From: JAAYEA01 sp012689325 | GTDB taxonomy: Bacteria; Chloroflexota; Anaerolineae; JAAYEA01 | Reading direction: 5' to 3' | Assembly: GCA_036841525.1 (NCBI GenBank) | Contig: DAITVZ010000028.1 | Coordinates: 1 to 58,044, forward strand | Length of the DNA: 58,044 bases | In this document: in pieces, positions 1-7,455 of the stretch | Layout: each line of letters begins with the position of its first letter | Numbering within the stretch: the stretch's first letter is position 1 | The notes under the pieces: generated by a model | Databases searched by the model: none | Seen by the model: only the letters and a program-made list of their open reading frames with translations | Told to the model about the DNA's origin: nothing | Program-made: the position numbers and the translations under genes

Positions 1-1
1 C

Positions 2-61
2 CGCGCCGAGCGCGGGGCTGGCCTGGCCTCGGAGGGCCAGGAGGGCGGGGAGACGGCATGA
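2..61 (+). CDS. C-terminal end of a probable antitoxin (partial, off the left edge)
   Basis: An open frame enters from the left edge and reads about 19 residues rich in Gly, Ala and Glu before a TGA at 59-61. That TGA overlaps the ATG of the PIN-domain toxin at 58 as ATGA. This stop-start overlap, just upstream of a VapC-like gene, is the usual arrangement for an antitoxin. Too little sequence is present to identify a family, so the call rests on position only. Confidence 0.4.
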   Translation, partial: RAERGAGLASEGQEGGETA

Positions 62-465
62 CCCTCGCCTACGTGGATGCCAACGTGATCTTGCGCTTCC
101 TGACCGGGGACCCGCCCGAGATGGCGGCGCAGGCGCGGGCGCTTTTCGAGGCGGCGGAGCGCGGCGAGATCACCCTGCGGGTGGAGGATATCGTCATCGC
201 TGAGGCGGTGTGGGTCTTGCAGTCCTTTTACCGCCACCCCCCCGCCGAGATCGGCCGGGTGCTGCAAGAGCTGTTGAGTCGCGAGGGGTTCGAGGCCGCG
301 GACAAGCCCAGCCTGCTGGCGGCGCTGGCGCTCTATGCGGGCAAACACGTGGATTTCGCCGACGCGCTGGTGGCCGCGCACATGGCCCGCGAGGGCGTGG
401 GAGAGATCTATAGCTTTGACCAGCACTTTGACCGGCTGCCGGGGATCAAACGGCAGAGAATGTAA
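58..465 (+). CDS. PIN-domain ribonuclease, VapC-like toxin
   Basis: A 135-residue protein of normal length for a VapC-type PIN-domain toxin. These are Mg2+-dependent ribonucleases usually held inactive by a cognate antitoxin. The N-terminal YVDANVILRFL carries the first catalytic Asp. An acidic residue follows near IAEAVWVL, then DFADALVAA and FDQHFD near the C-terminus, so the acidic set looks complete. A GGGGAG ribosome site lies 5 nt before the ATG. The ATG overlaps the stop of the upstream partial frame, suggesting translational coupling with an antitoxin. The target RNA cannot be told from the sequence. Confidence 0.85.
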   Translation: MTLAYVDANVILRFLTGDPPEMAAQARALFEAAERGEITLRVEDIVIAEAVWVLQSFYRHPPAEIGRVLQELLSREGFEAADKPSLLAALALYAGKHVDFADALVAAHMAREGVGEIYSFDQHFDRLPGIKRQRM

Positions 466-468
466 CCG

Positions 469-513
469 GACCTGCCAGGTTCCAGGCGACCGGCCGCGGA
501 AACCTGGCAGGTC
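469..513. terminator. Inverted repeat between convergent genes
   Basis: The arms 469-483 and 498-513 (GACCTGCCAGGTT and its complement plus two more pairs) form a strong hairpin in the 55-bp gap between the converging PIN and AEC genes. No T-tract follows on either strand, so termination is inferred from position. The sequence also resembles a dispersed intergenic palindrome. Confidence 0.5.
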
Positions 514-520
514 TCCACGT

Positions 521-1426
521 CTACATCAGCAAGCTCAGCAGCACCGTCAGCGTGACCATGCTGGCGACGGTGGAGAGAAAGATCACGCTGGTGACCAGCT
601 TGGGGTTGGTGTCGAACTCGACGGCGATGATCAGCGGCGTGATGGCCGCGGGCATGGCCGACTCGAGGATGCAGACCTGCCGCGTCACCCCCTGCACGCC
701 CATCAGCAGGGCCAGCCCCCAGGCCAGCAGCGCCGAGACCACCAGCCGGATGAGCGAGGCCGTGGCCACCGCGGGGATATCGCGGTTCAGGCGGGTGCGC
801 GAGAGCTGCATTCCCAAGATCAGGAGCAGGGAGGGGACCGCGCCGTTGCCCGCGCTGGTGAAGGCCTTGAGCAGGGGCGCCGGCACGGTCAGCCCGGTCA
901 GGTTCACCGCCACCGCCGCCAGCGCCGCATAGACCATGGGCGCCTTGAGGATGCCCAGCAGCGCCTGGCGGATGCCGGAGCGACCCCGCGCCGCGAAAAA
1001 GACCCCCAGCGTGTTGGAAAGCACGGCGCTGGCCACGAAATAGAGCACCGCCCGCGCCAGCCCCTCCTCGCCGAAGGCAAAGAGGTTCACCGACATGCCA
1101 TAGTTGCCCGAGTTCATAAAGGCCGTGGTGAGCAAAAAGGCGCTGGTGCTCACCTGGTCGAGCTTGAGCAGCCGCGCCGCCGCCAGGCTCACCAGCACCA
1201 CCAGGAAGGTGATCACCAGCACGAAAACGAAAATCTGCGCCGAATCCGACCCGCTGACGGCAGAGGTGACCAGCGAGGAAAAGATCAGGCTCGGGCTAAA
1301 GATGTAATAGGCGACGCGAGAGACGGACTTGACGTCGATGGCGAGCTTGCGGTCCAGCAGCACGCCCGCGCCGATGAGCAGGAACACCGGCAGCAGCACA
1401 TTGGCAAAGATGTTGAGTAGTTCCAT
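521..1426 (-). CDS. AEC (auxin efflux carrier) family transporter
   Basis: A 301-residue, very hydrophobic protein with about ten predicted transmembrane segments, the normal size for the AEC family. The family includes putative malate, malonate or other organic-anion carriers of bacteria. A helix-breaking stretch with AFMNSGNYGMSV in the first half is typical of the family, and the second half ends in another repeat-like set of helices. The gene starts 2 nt after the HEAT-repeat gene and is the last gene of the long minus-strand operon. The substrate cannot be assigned. Confidence 0.85.
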   Translation of the reverse strand: MELLNIFANVLLPVFLLIGAGVLLDRKLAIDVKSVSRVAYYIFSPSLIFSSLVTSAVSGSDSAQIFVFVLVITFLVVLVSLAAARLLKLDQVSTSAFLLTTAFMNSGNYGMSVNLFAFGEEGLARAVLYFVASAVLSNTLGVFFAARGRSGIRQALLGILKAPMVYAALAAVAVNLTGLTVPAPLLKAFTSAGNGAVPSLLLILGMQLSRTRLNRDIPAVATASLIRLVVSALLAWGLALLMGVQGVTRQVCILESAMPAAITPLIIAVEFDTNPKLVTSVIFLSTVASMVTLTVLLSLLM

Positions 1427-1428
1427 GC

Positions 1429-2577
1429 TTAGCTGAGCTCGTCATCCTCCTCGTCATCCTCAACCCCGTCCTCGGGGTCGTCGTCCTCGGGGTCGTCGTC
1501 GTCCTCATCGTAGAGAACGTCCTCGTCGTCGAGCTCGTCGTCCAGGTCCTCCTCCTCATCCGGAACCTCGTCCTCGAGGTCGTCGTCCGTGAGGTCGTCG
1601 TCATCGTCCGCTTCCTCGTGCTCGCGCCCCTCGTCCTGCTCGCCCGCATAGTCGAACAGGAGCAGGGGCGAGGCGCCGAGCATCAGCTCGGCCAGCGCCT
1701 CGTCGGCGGCCTCAAAGAGCGGGTCATTGTCGCTGGCGAGGATCGCCTCCAGCGCGTCCTTGGCCTGCTCCCCGCCGATTTGCCCCAGCGCCCAGACGGC
1801 CATCTCTTGCAGCTCCCGGTCGTTCTCGTCCAGGAAGCCGATCAGCGCGGGGACGGCGGCGGCGAGTTGCAGCTCGCCGGCGGCGTGGGCCGCCTCGAAG
1901 CGGGCCTCGGGCTCGGCGGATTCCAGCTCGCGCAGCACCGTATCGGCCCAGTAGCCGTCGCCGGAGCGGCCCATGGCGAAAATGGCGCTGGCCTGCATGA
2001 GGCGGCTGTCCTCGTTATAGGCCCGGTCGATGATGCCGCGCACCTGGTCCAGGTCGAGGTAGGCGATGGACTCGACGGCGCGGGCGCGGACCTGCGCCAG
2101 CTCCTCGGGGTCGTTGACGGCGGCGAGCAGCGCCTGGGTCACCACCTTGACCAGCCGCGGGTCCAGGTCGCCCAGCTCGGCGCGCAGGGCATAGCGCCCC
2201 AGGGAGAGGGCCGCCGCGGCGCGCACCTCGTCCGAGGCGTCGTCGCGCAACATGCGGGCCAGCCGCGAGGCCAGGGCGGGATCCTCGTCCTCCCAGAGCC
2301 CTTCCACGGCCAGCAGCCGCACCTCGTCATCGGGGTCGTCGAGGATCAGGCGGTAGAGGTCGTTAAAATCGAGCTCGAAATTGGCCTCGGCGCTTTCCAC
2401 CAGCGTGCGCAGGATGCCGCGCCGGTCCTGCACGGGCAGCCCCGGCCAGCGCTGAGCAAAGAGGGCCGCCTCGGCGCGGCTGGGCCCGGAGAGCGCATAG
2501 AGGTCCAGCCGGGAGAGGCGCACCTCCCCGCGGCAACAGCGGGCGATCACATCGTCAAAGGAATCGAACTGGTTCAT
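1429..2577 (-). CDS. HEAT-repeat protein with a highly acidic C-terminal tail
   Basis: 382 residues. About residues 50-300 are consecutive two-helix HEAT/PBS-type repeats, with recurring segments such as DEVRAAAALSLGRY and RFEAAHAAGELQL. They form a solenoid that normally serves as a protein-interaction scaffold. The last 70 or so residues are almost entirely Asp and Glu with a few Leu and Pro, giving a strongly negative disordered tail. No catalytic motif or signal peptide is seen. The gene lies 35 nt downstream of rseP and 2 nt upstream of the AEC transporter, so it is almost certainly cotranscribed. The partner is unknown. Confidence 0.8.
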   Translation of the reverse strand: MNQFDSFDDVIARCCRGEVRLSRLDLYALSGPSRAEAALFAQRWPGLPVQDRRGILRTLVESAEANFELDFNDLYRLILDDPDDEVRLLAVEGLWEDEDPALASRLARMLRDDASDEVRAAAALSLGRYALRAELGDLDPRLVKVVTQALLAAVNDPEELAQVRARAVESIAYLDLDQVRGIIDRAYNEDSRLMQASAIFAMGRSGDGYWADTVLRELESAEPEARFEAAHAAGELQLAAAVPALIGFLDENDRELQEMAVWALGQIGGEQAKDALEAILASDNDPLFEAADEALAELMLGASPLLLFDYAGEQDEGREHEEADDDDDLTDDDLEDEVPDEEEDLDDELDDEDVLYDEDDDDPEDDDPEDGVEDDEEDDELS

Positions 2578-2612
2578 TTTGTCACCATTTCCAGGCCAAG
2601 AGTCGGGCGCGC

Positions 2613-3665
2613 TCAGGGGAGCAGCGAGCGGCCGCTGAGCAGGCGCGCCACGTCATGATACGAGACCACGGCCATCAGCGCCAGGAGCAAGAGCATGCCC
2701 ACGGCGTTGACCACCCCCTCGGTGTGGGGGGCCACCCGGCGCCCGCCGCGCAGCAGCTCCACCAGGATGAGGAGCAGGCGAAAGCCGTCCAGCGGCGGGA
2801 TGGGCAGCAGGTTCAGCACAAAGAGGTTGATGCTCACCAGCGCCGCCAGGCTGGTCAGGTTGGCCCAGCCGGTCTTGGCCACCTCGCCGGTGAACTGGTA
2901 GAGCCCCACCGGCCCGGTGACCTCCGCGGGGACGGTGCCGCGCACCATGCCCACCAGCCCCTCCACCAGCGCCCTGACCATGCCGACGGTCTGGCGGAGC
3001 GCCAGCGGGACCGCCTGCACCAGGGGATAGCGCACGGTGGTGGCCTGGATGTCGGTCATGTTGATGCCGACGCCCATGGCGCCCTCCCCCGCCGGGGGAT
3101 TGACCCGGGGCACCAGCGACACGGTCAGCCGCTGGCCCCCGCGCTCGATGCCCAGGGAGGTCTCGGCGCCCACGCTGCGGGCCACCAGCTCGGTCAGCTC
3201 GGCCGAGCTATCCACCTCGGCGCCGTTGACGGAGACGATATAGTCGCCCACTTGCAGCCCCGCCGCTTGCGCCGGCGAGTTGGCGGCGATCTGCTCGATG
3301 ATCACGCGGCCGGAGAGGAGCTGCTGGCCGAACATGGAGACCGCCAGAAAGCAGACCAGCGCCAGCACCAGGTTCATCACCGGGCCGGCCAGGTAGGCGG
3401 CGGCGCGCACCCACCAGGCCTGGTTCGCCATGGTGTCCGGGCGCGAGTCGTCCTCCTCGCCCATCTTGACAAAGCCGCCGATGGGGATGGCGTTGATGGT
3501 ATAGGTCGTGCCGCCCCAGGTGCCCAGGGTAAAGAGCCGGGGCGGGTAGCCAAAGCCGAACTCGTCCACGCGGACGCGGGCCAGCTTGCCCACGGCGAAA
3601 TGCCCCAGCTCGTGGACAAAGACGACGACGCCGAACAGGATCACAAACGAGAGAAATCCCACCAT
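2613..3665 (-). CDS. rseP: RIP-family intramembrane zinc metalloprotease (RseP/site-2 protease)
   Basis: About 350 residues. The first transmembrane helix carries the zinc-binding HELGH (about residues 18-22). A GPVMN motif in the second membrane segment, one central PDZ domain (near GLQVGDYIVSVNGAEV) and the C-terminal NLLPIPPLDG motif with the third metal ligand are all present. The family cuts transmembrane substrates such as anti-sigma factors. I chose the ATG at 3665 because a GGAG ribosome site lies 9 nt before it. A GTG at 3689, overlapping the IPK stop as GTGA, would add eight residues but has no ribosome site. In many bacteria rseP sits beside dxr of the MEP pathway; here it follows an isopentenyl phosphate kinase. 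Confidence 0.92.
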   Translation of the reverse strand: MVGFLSFVILFGVVVFVHELGHFAVGKLARVRVDEFGFGYPPRLFTLGTWGGTTYTINAIPIGGFVKMGEEDDSRPDTMANQAWWVRAAAYLAGPVMNLVLALVCFLAVSMFGQQLLSGRVIIEQIAANSPAQAAGLQVGDYIVSVNGAEVDSSAELTELVARSVGAETSLGIERGGQRLTVSLVPRVNPPAGEGAMGVGINMTDIQATTVRYPLVQAVPLALRQTVGMVRALVEGLVGMVRGTVPAEVTGPVGLYQFTGEVAKTGWANLTSLAALVSINLFVLNLLPIPPLDGFRLLLILVELLRGGRRVAPHTEGVVNAVGMLLLLALMAVVSYHDVARLLSGRSLLP

Positions 3666-3685
3666 ATCACTCTGCTCCAGACCAC

Positions 3686-4489
3686 TCACTCATGCAGCCA
3701 GGTGCTGGGGGCGGGCCTGTTCCCCGCCAACGCCTCGCGCACCCACCCCGGCCGCAAGCCCGAGACCAGCAGCGCCTCCAGGCCCGGCCACTCGCGCGCC
3801 AGGGCCAGCATGTCCAACACCTTGGAGAGCATCCCGCCGGTCACGTCCACGCCGCGCGAACCCGCCAGCGCCGCGCGGACCTCCTCGATATTATGTCGCG
3901 CGATCTCGGGGATCAGACGCGCCGCGGGGTCGCGCAGCGGATCGGCGGTGAAAACGCCGTCCACCTCCCCCGCCAGCACGATCCGCCCCGGCCGCAGAAA
4001 CCCCGCCAGATAGCCGAACACCCGCTCGGTGGAGATGATCGCCGAGCCCTGCTGGTCGTCCAGCGCCACGTCGCCATAGACCACCGGCACCAGTCCCCGC
4101 GCCAGGGCCCCCTCCAGCGGGCGGACGGCCAGCTCCACCAGCTCGCCGCCGACGCAGCGCGCCGACGCCGAGGGCTGAAAGGCGACCACCGGCACGCCCT
4201 CGGCCAAAAAGGCGTCCACCACCAGCCGGTTGAGCCGCGCGGCGGCGGCGCCGGTCTCGGCATAGCCGCGCCAATCCGCGCAGCCGCGGTGGACCTGGTA
4301 GCGCTGGGCGGCAAAGTGGCCGAAGGAGCCGCTGCCGTGCCCCAGCACCAGCCGCAGCGCGGGCCGCGCCTCCAGCGCCTCGCGGACCTCCCGCGCCAGC
4401 CGGCTGATGACCTCCGGCCGGGGGGTGGCCTCCCGCGTCTTGTCGGTGATGAGGGAGCCGCCGAGCTTACAAAAGACCAGGTCGCTCAA
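3686..4489 (-). CDS. Isopentenyl phosphate kinase (IPK)
   Basis: A 267-residue protein of the amino-acid kinase fold that phosphorylates isopentenyl phosphate to isopentenyl diphosphate with ATP. The N-terminal KLGGSLITDK (from residue 8) is the family's phosphate-binding start. GHGSGSFGH (residues 50-58) ends in the His that marks isopentenyl phosphate kinases within this fold. DGVFTADP lies in the nucleotide-binding half. The start is TTG, supported by a GGGAGG ribosome site 9 nt upstream. It overlaps the end of the aconitase X small subunit by 23 nt, implying translational coupling. The gene directly follows genes for the two enzymes that would make its substrate, which supports the assignment. 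Confidence 0.93.
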   Translation of the reverse strand: MSDLVFCKLGGSLITDKTREATPRPEVISRLAREVREALEARPALRLVLGHGSGSFGHFAAQRYQVHRGCADWRGYAETGAAAARLNRLVVDAFLAEGVPVVAFQPSASARCVGGELVELAVRPLEGALARGLVPVVYGDVALDDQQGSAIISTERVFGYLAGFLRPGRIVLAGEVDGVFTADPLRDPAARLIPEIARHNIEEVRAALAGSRGVDVTGGMLSKVLDMLALAREWPGLEALLVSGLRPGWVREALAGNRPAPSTWLHE

Positions 4490-4871
4490 CGACGAGCACC
4501 TCCCCGTCCAGCTCCACCCAATCGCCGGTGCGGAGCTGGCCGATCTCGATCTGGTCCACCATGGGGATATCCGAGATGATGGCCCCCACGGCCACGATGG
4601 GCTCGCTTTCGGCGTTGACGATGGCCGCCGGGGCCAGCCCCGCCCGGGCCAGGCGATAGAGCGTGTAGGAGCCGACGGTGCTCCCCTTGCCGGTGGGAAA
4701 GACCAGCACCCGCCCGGCGACGCATTCGCCCGCCAGGGGGTGGCCCGCCTCCACCACGATCCCCGTCTCGGGGTCCACGCCGCCCAAAAAGCCGACGGGC
4801 TCCGCCGAGACCAGCGCCCAGCCGCTGGCCCGCCCCGCCCGGATCACCCGCCCGCGCAAGGTCTGGCCCAT
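4467..4871 (-). CDS. Aconitase X small (swivel) subunit; probable phosphomevalonate dehydratase small subunit
   Basis: A 134-residue DUF126/aconitase X swivelling domain protein. Its GKGSTVGSYTLYRL (about residues 61-74) is the family signature and supplies the active-site Ser. The segment IVAVGAIISDIP is also typical. Together with the large subunit it forms a hydro-lyase. In Archaea the two-subunit enzyme dehydrates mevalonate 5-phosphate to trans-anhydromevalonate 5-phosphate. Here the ATG shares one base with the large-subunit stop (TGATG), and the 3' end overlaps the isopentenyl phosphate kinase gene. Two-subunit aconitase X proteins can also act on hydroxyproline, but the neighbours (UbiD and IPK) favour the mevalonate role. 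Confidence 0.88.
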   Translation of the reverse strand: MGQTLRGRVIRAGRASGWALVSAEPVGFLGGVDPETGIVVEAGHPLAGECVAGRVLVFPTGKGSTVGSYTLYRLARAGLAPAAIVNAESEPIVAVGAIISDIPMVDQIEIGQLRTGDWVELDGEVLVVERPGLL

Positions 4872-6106
4872 CAGCCGCCCCACCTTCCCGTGCGCGCCGC
4901 GTCCAGGCACTGCGCCAACGCGCCGAAGCGCGCGCTGACGCCGCTGTGCGAGGGGGCGTAAAAGGCGGCCTTGGCCGAATTGGTCGCCAGCGCCCGCAGG
5001 CCCAGCTCTTCCACCGGCGCCACCACCATGCAGGTATCGGCCACCACGCGCCCGCCCGCCGCCTCGATGGCGGCGACGTGGCCCAGCGCGGCGGCCTCGT
5101 CGCGGATGGCCCGCGCCGTGGTGACCCACAGCGCCGCGCGCAGCCGCTGGCCCGCCACCTGCCGGGCGATCTCGGCGAGCTGCGCCAGCGAGGCGTGGGG
5201 GCAGCCGATGGTGACCATGTCCACCGCATCCAGCGGCCCGTTGAGCGCCGCATACCCCTCGGCCAGGTCGGCGACGGTCACGCGCTCGGCGGCGGCGGGC
5301 AGGATGCCCTCCTCCCCCGCCTCGGGGGTGACGCCCTCCACATGGTAGAGCGCCACGGCGCCGCTGGCGGCCAACGCCGCGCCCAAGCCGCGCAGCAGCT
5401 CCTCGCCGGCGCTCCCCGGCCCCAACGACAGGTCGGGCGTCGGGCCCAGGAAGCGGAAATAGGGGACGCCGTTGCGCACCCGCCGGCCCACCAGGTACCC
5501 CAGCGCGCCGAAATCGGCCTCGCTGGATAGCGGGCAGCGCACCTCCACCAGGTGGGTGGCGCGGCGGGCCTGGTCCAAATGCAGGCCGGAGCGGGGCGTG
5601 CGGCCGGTGAGCGCGGCGGCCAGCGCGCTGGGGCCGCCCTCGCGGTTGGTGCGCGCGCCCAACAGGCTATTGGCGAAACTGACGGCGGACGACTCGCTCC
5701 AGGCCAGGTGCTCGCCCCGGCGGGGGCGATGCCCCACGGCATACGGCGCGCACGTGAGGGTCGGCGCGATGCCCATGGCCAGGTAGGCGTCGATGACGAG
5801 CCCTTGCTGGCGGGCGAACTCGGCCGAGACGCCCAGCGCGCGCCATTGGGCCAGGTCCATCCCCGCGGGGTTGAGCGTCGTGGGGACGCGGACCCGCGCC
5901 CCCTCCGCCGCCCACTGCTGCAGGAACTCGAGCCCGGCTTGGCCGAGGTTCTTGTAGCTGACGCCCGCCACCTGGGCGTGGGCGACGGCCACCAGGTCCT
6001 CCGCGCCATAGATGCGCCCCAGCGCCACGACGATCTCCATGGCCCGGCGAAGGGCGGGGCCGGCGTCGCCGCGAAGCATGGCCTCTTCCTCCGGCGTCAG
6101 GCGCAT
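4871..6106 (-). CDS. Aconitase X catalytic (large) subunit; probable phosphomevalonate dehydratase
   Basis: A 411-residue DUF521/aconitase X protein. It carries GVSYKNLGQAGLEFL (49-63), VPTTLNPAGMD (74-84), TCAPY (118-122), WSESSA (136-141), ARTNREGGPS (151-160), GCPHASL (301-307) and DTCMVVAP (357-364). Cys119, Cys302 and Cys359 lie in these conserved segments and are the likely iron-sulfur ligands. In the archaeal mevalonate pathway this subunit, with the small subunit, dehydrates mevalonate 5-phosphate. The start overlaps the UbiD-like gene by 10 nt and the stop overlaps the small-subunit start. The alternative reaction is dehydration of cis-3-hydroxyproline, but no proline-catabolic gene is near. 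Confidence 0.88.
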   Translation of the reverse strand: MRLTPEEEAMLRGDAGPALRRAMEIVVALGRIYGAEDLVAVAHAQVAGVSYKNLGQAGLEFLQQWAAEGARVRVPTTLNPAGMDLAQWRALGVSAEFARQQGLVIDAYLAMGIAPTLTCAPYAVGHRPRRGEHLAWSESSAVSFANSLLGARTNREGGPSALAAALTGRTPRSGLHLDQARRATHLVEVRCPLSSEADFGALGYLVGRRVRNGVPYFRFLGPTPDLSLGPGSAGEELLRGLGAALAASGAVALYHVEGVTPEAGEEGILPAAAERVTVADLAEGYAALNGPLDAVDMVTIGCPHASLAQLAEIARQVAGQRLRAALWVTTARAIRDEAAALGHVAAIEAAGGRVVADTCMVVAPVEELGLRALATNSAKAAFYAPSHSGVSARFGALAQCLDAARTGRWGG

Positions 6107-7455
6107 GAGCCGCCCTCCCCCTCGTCCAGGTATTCGGCGAGGTCCACGCCGCCATAGCCGACGCGGTAAAAGCCCTCGATCTCGGCGGGGGTGTGGGCGC
6201 GCCCGTCGGCGGCGGTCCAGGGGATGGTGGCGTCCACGCCCAGCTTGGCCGTGCGGGATTTCTGCCCGGGCACGTGCAGCGCGGAGGGGTCCAGCGAGCT
6301 GCTAGGCTGCTCCCGCAACAGCACCAGGTCGCGGTCCGCCTGAAAGCGGGTGGCGATGGCCCATTCCACGCTGTGGGGGTCGTAGAGGTCGATGTCCTCG
6401 TCCACCACCACCACGTGCTTGAGCGAGCTGTGGCCGCGGAAGGCGGCCTGGATCGCCCGCGGCCCATCGTCCGGCGCGCGCTTGGCGATCTGCACCACGG
6501 CATGGAGCCAGGAGGCGCCGCCCGGGGTGATCAGCACGTTGAGGCAGCGACAGACCTGGTTGACCTCGGCGAAAATGGTGGGCTCGCGGGGGACGCCCAT
6601 CAGCAGCTTGTGCTCCTGCCCGCCGGCCAAAAGCGCCTGATAGACGGCGTCCCGGCGATGGGTGAGGCATTCCACCACAAAGACCGGCTGCTGCCGCACG
6701 ATGTCGGGCTTTTCGGTGAGGTCCAGGAAGGGGCCCTCGGCGACGAGCTGATGGGTGAGCCGCCCCTCCAGGACGAACTCGGCCTCGGCGGGGACGTAGA
6801 GGTCGAGGGTGCGGCACTTGACCAGGGGCGTGGGAGCCAGCGCCTGGGCGATGGCCAGCTCGTCCACGCCCTTGGCGGGGGACATGGCCGCGGCCACCAG
6901 CACCGGCATGTCGTTGCCGATGCAGACGGCCATGGGGATATCCCCGCCGCGCGACCAGGCGGTCTCGGTCCCGCGGCCCTCCACCAGCCGGGCGGCCAGC
7001 CGCCGCTCATCCAGCCGCAGCAGGCGGTGGATGGACATGTTGCGGCCGTATTGGGGGTCCTGGATGATGGCGACGCCGGAGGTGATATAAGGGCCGCCGT
7101 CCTCGGCCAGGTGGGTGAGGATCGGCAGGGCGCGCAGGTCCACCTCGCGCTCCACCACCTCCTGGCAGGGGGCCTCGGCGACCACCGGCGGCGGCTGGGG
7201 ATGGGCCAGCGCCTCGGCCAGGGCGGAGATCAGCCCCTCCCGCGCCACGCCCAGCCCCGCGGCCATATAGTCGCGATGGGAGCAGAGCCCGGCGGCCACG
7301 GGGTACTCGGAGCCGCGCGCGGAGTCGAACCAGATCGGGCGCCCCTCCAGGCGGTGGATGACCCGGGCCATCTCGAGGTGGGGGTCCACCTCGCGGCGGA
7401 TGACCGCGGGCTGCGCCACCTCTTGCAGCCGCTGCCACAACGCTCTCACGCCCAT
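6097..7455 (-). CDS. UbiD-family decarboxylase; probable trans-anhydromevalonate 5-phosphate decarboxylase
   Basis: 452 residues, normal for UbiD-family prenylated-FMN decarboxylases. Family segments are present: RDYMAAGLG near residue 60, the MSIHRLLRLDERR stretch that corresponds to the cofactor/arginine region, and the acidic signature here written EGPFLD where most UbiDs have EGPFGE. The C-terminal half has LKHVVVVDEDIDLYDPHSVEWAIATR, with its metal/cofactor acids. In Archaea a UbiD homologue converts trans-anhydromevalonate 5-phosphate to isopentenyl phosphate. This gene sits directly upstream of, and overlaps, the two dehydratase subunits, with the kinase after them. The ATG overlaps the rnz stop (TGATG). 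No UbiX-type prenyltransferase is in the window. General UbiD identity is certain; the substrate is inferred from context. Confidence 0.87.
   Translation of the reverse strand: MGVRALWQRLQEVAQPAVIRREVDPHLEMARVIHRLEGRPIWFDSARGSEYPVAAGLCSHRDYMAAGLGVAREGLISALAEALAHPQPPPVVAEAPCQEVVEREVDLRALPILTHLAEDGGPYITSGVAIIQDPQYGRNMSIHRLLRLDERRLAARLVEGRGTETAWSRGGDIPMAVCIGNDMPVLVAAAMSPAKGVDELAIAQALAPTPLVKCRTLDLYVPAEAEFVLEGRLTHQLVAEGPFLDLTEKPDIVRQQPVFVVECLTHRRDAVYQALLAGGQEHKLLMGVPREPTIFAEVNQVCRCLNVLITPGGASWLHAVVQIAKRAPDDGPRAIQAAFRGHSSLKHVVVVDEDIDLYDPHSVEWAIATRFQADRDLVLLREQPSSSLDPSALHVPGQKSRTAKLGVDATIPWTAADGRAHTPAEIEGFYRVGYGGVDLAEYLDEGEGGSCA

Noticed and set aside
4467..6106. Hydroxyproline dehydratase for the aconitase X pair
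   Set aside because: It is possible by family, but the overlapping UbiD-like and isopentenyl phosphate kinase genes make the mevalonate role more likely; kept as the main alternative.
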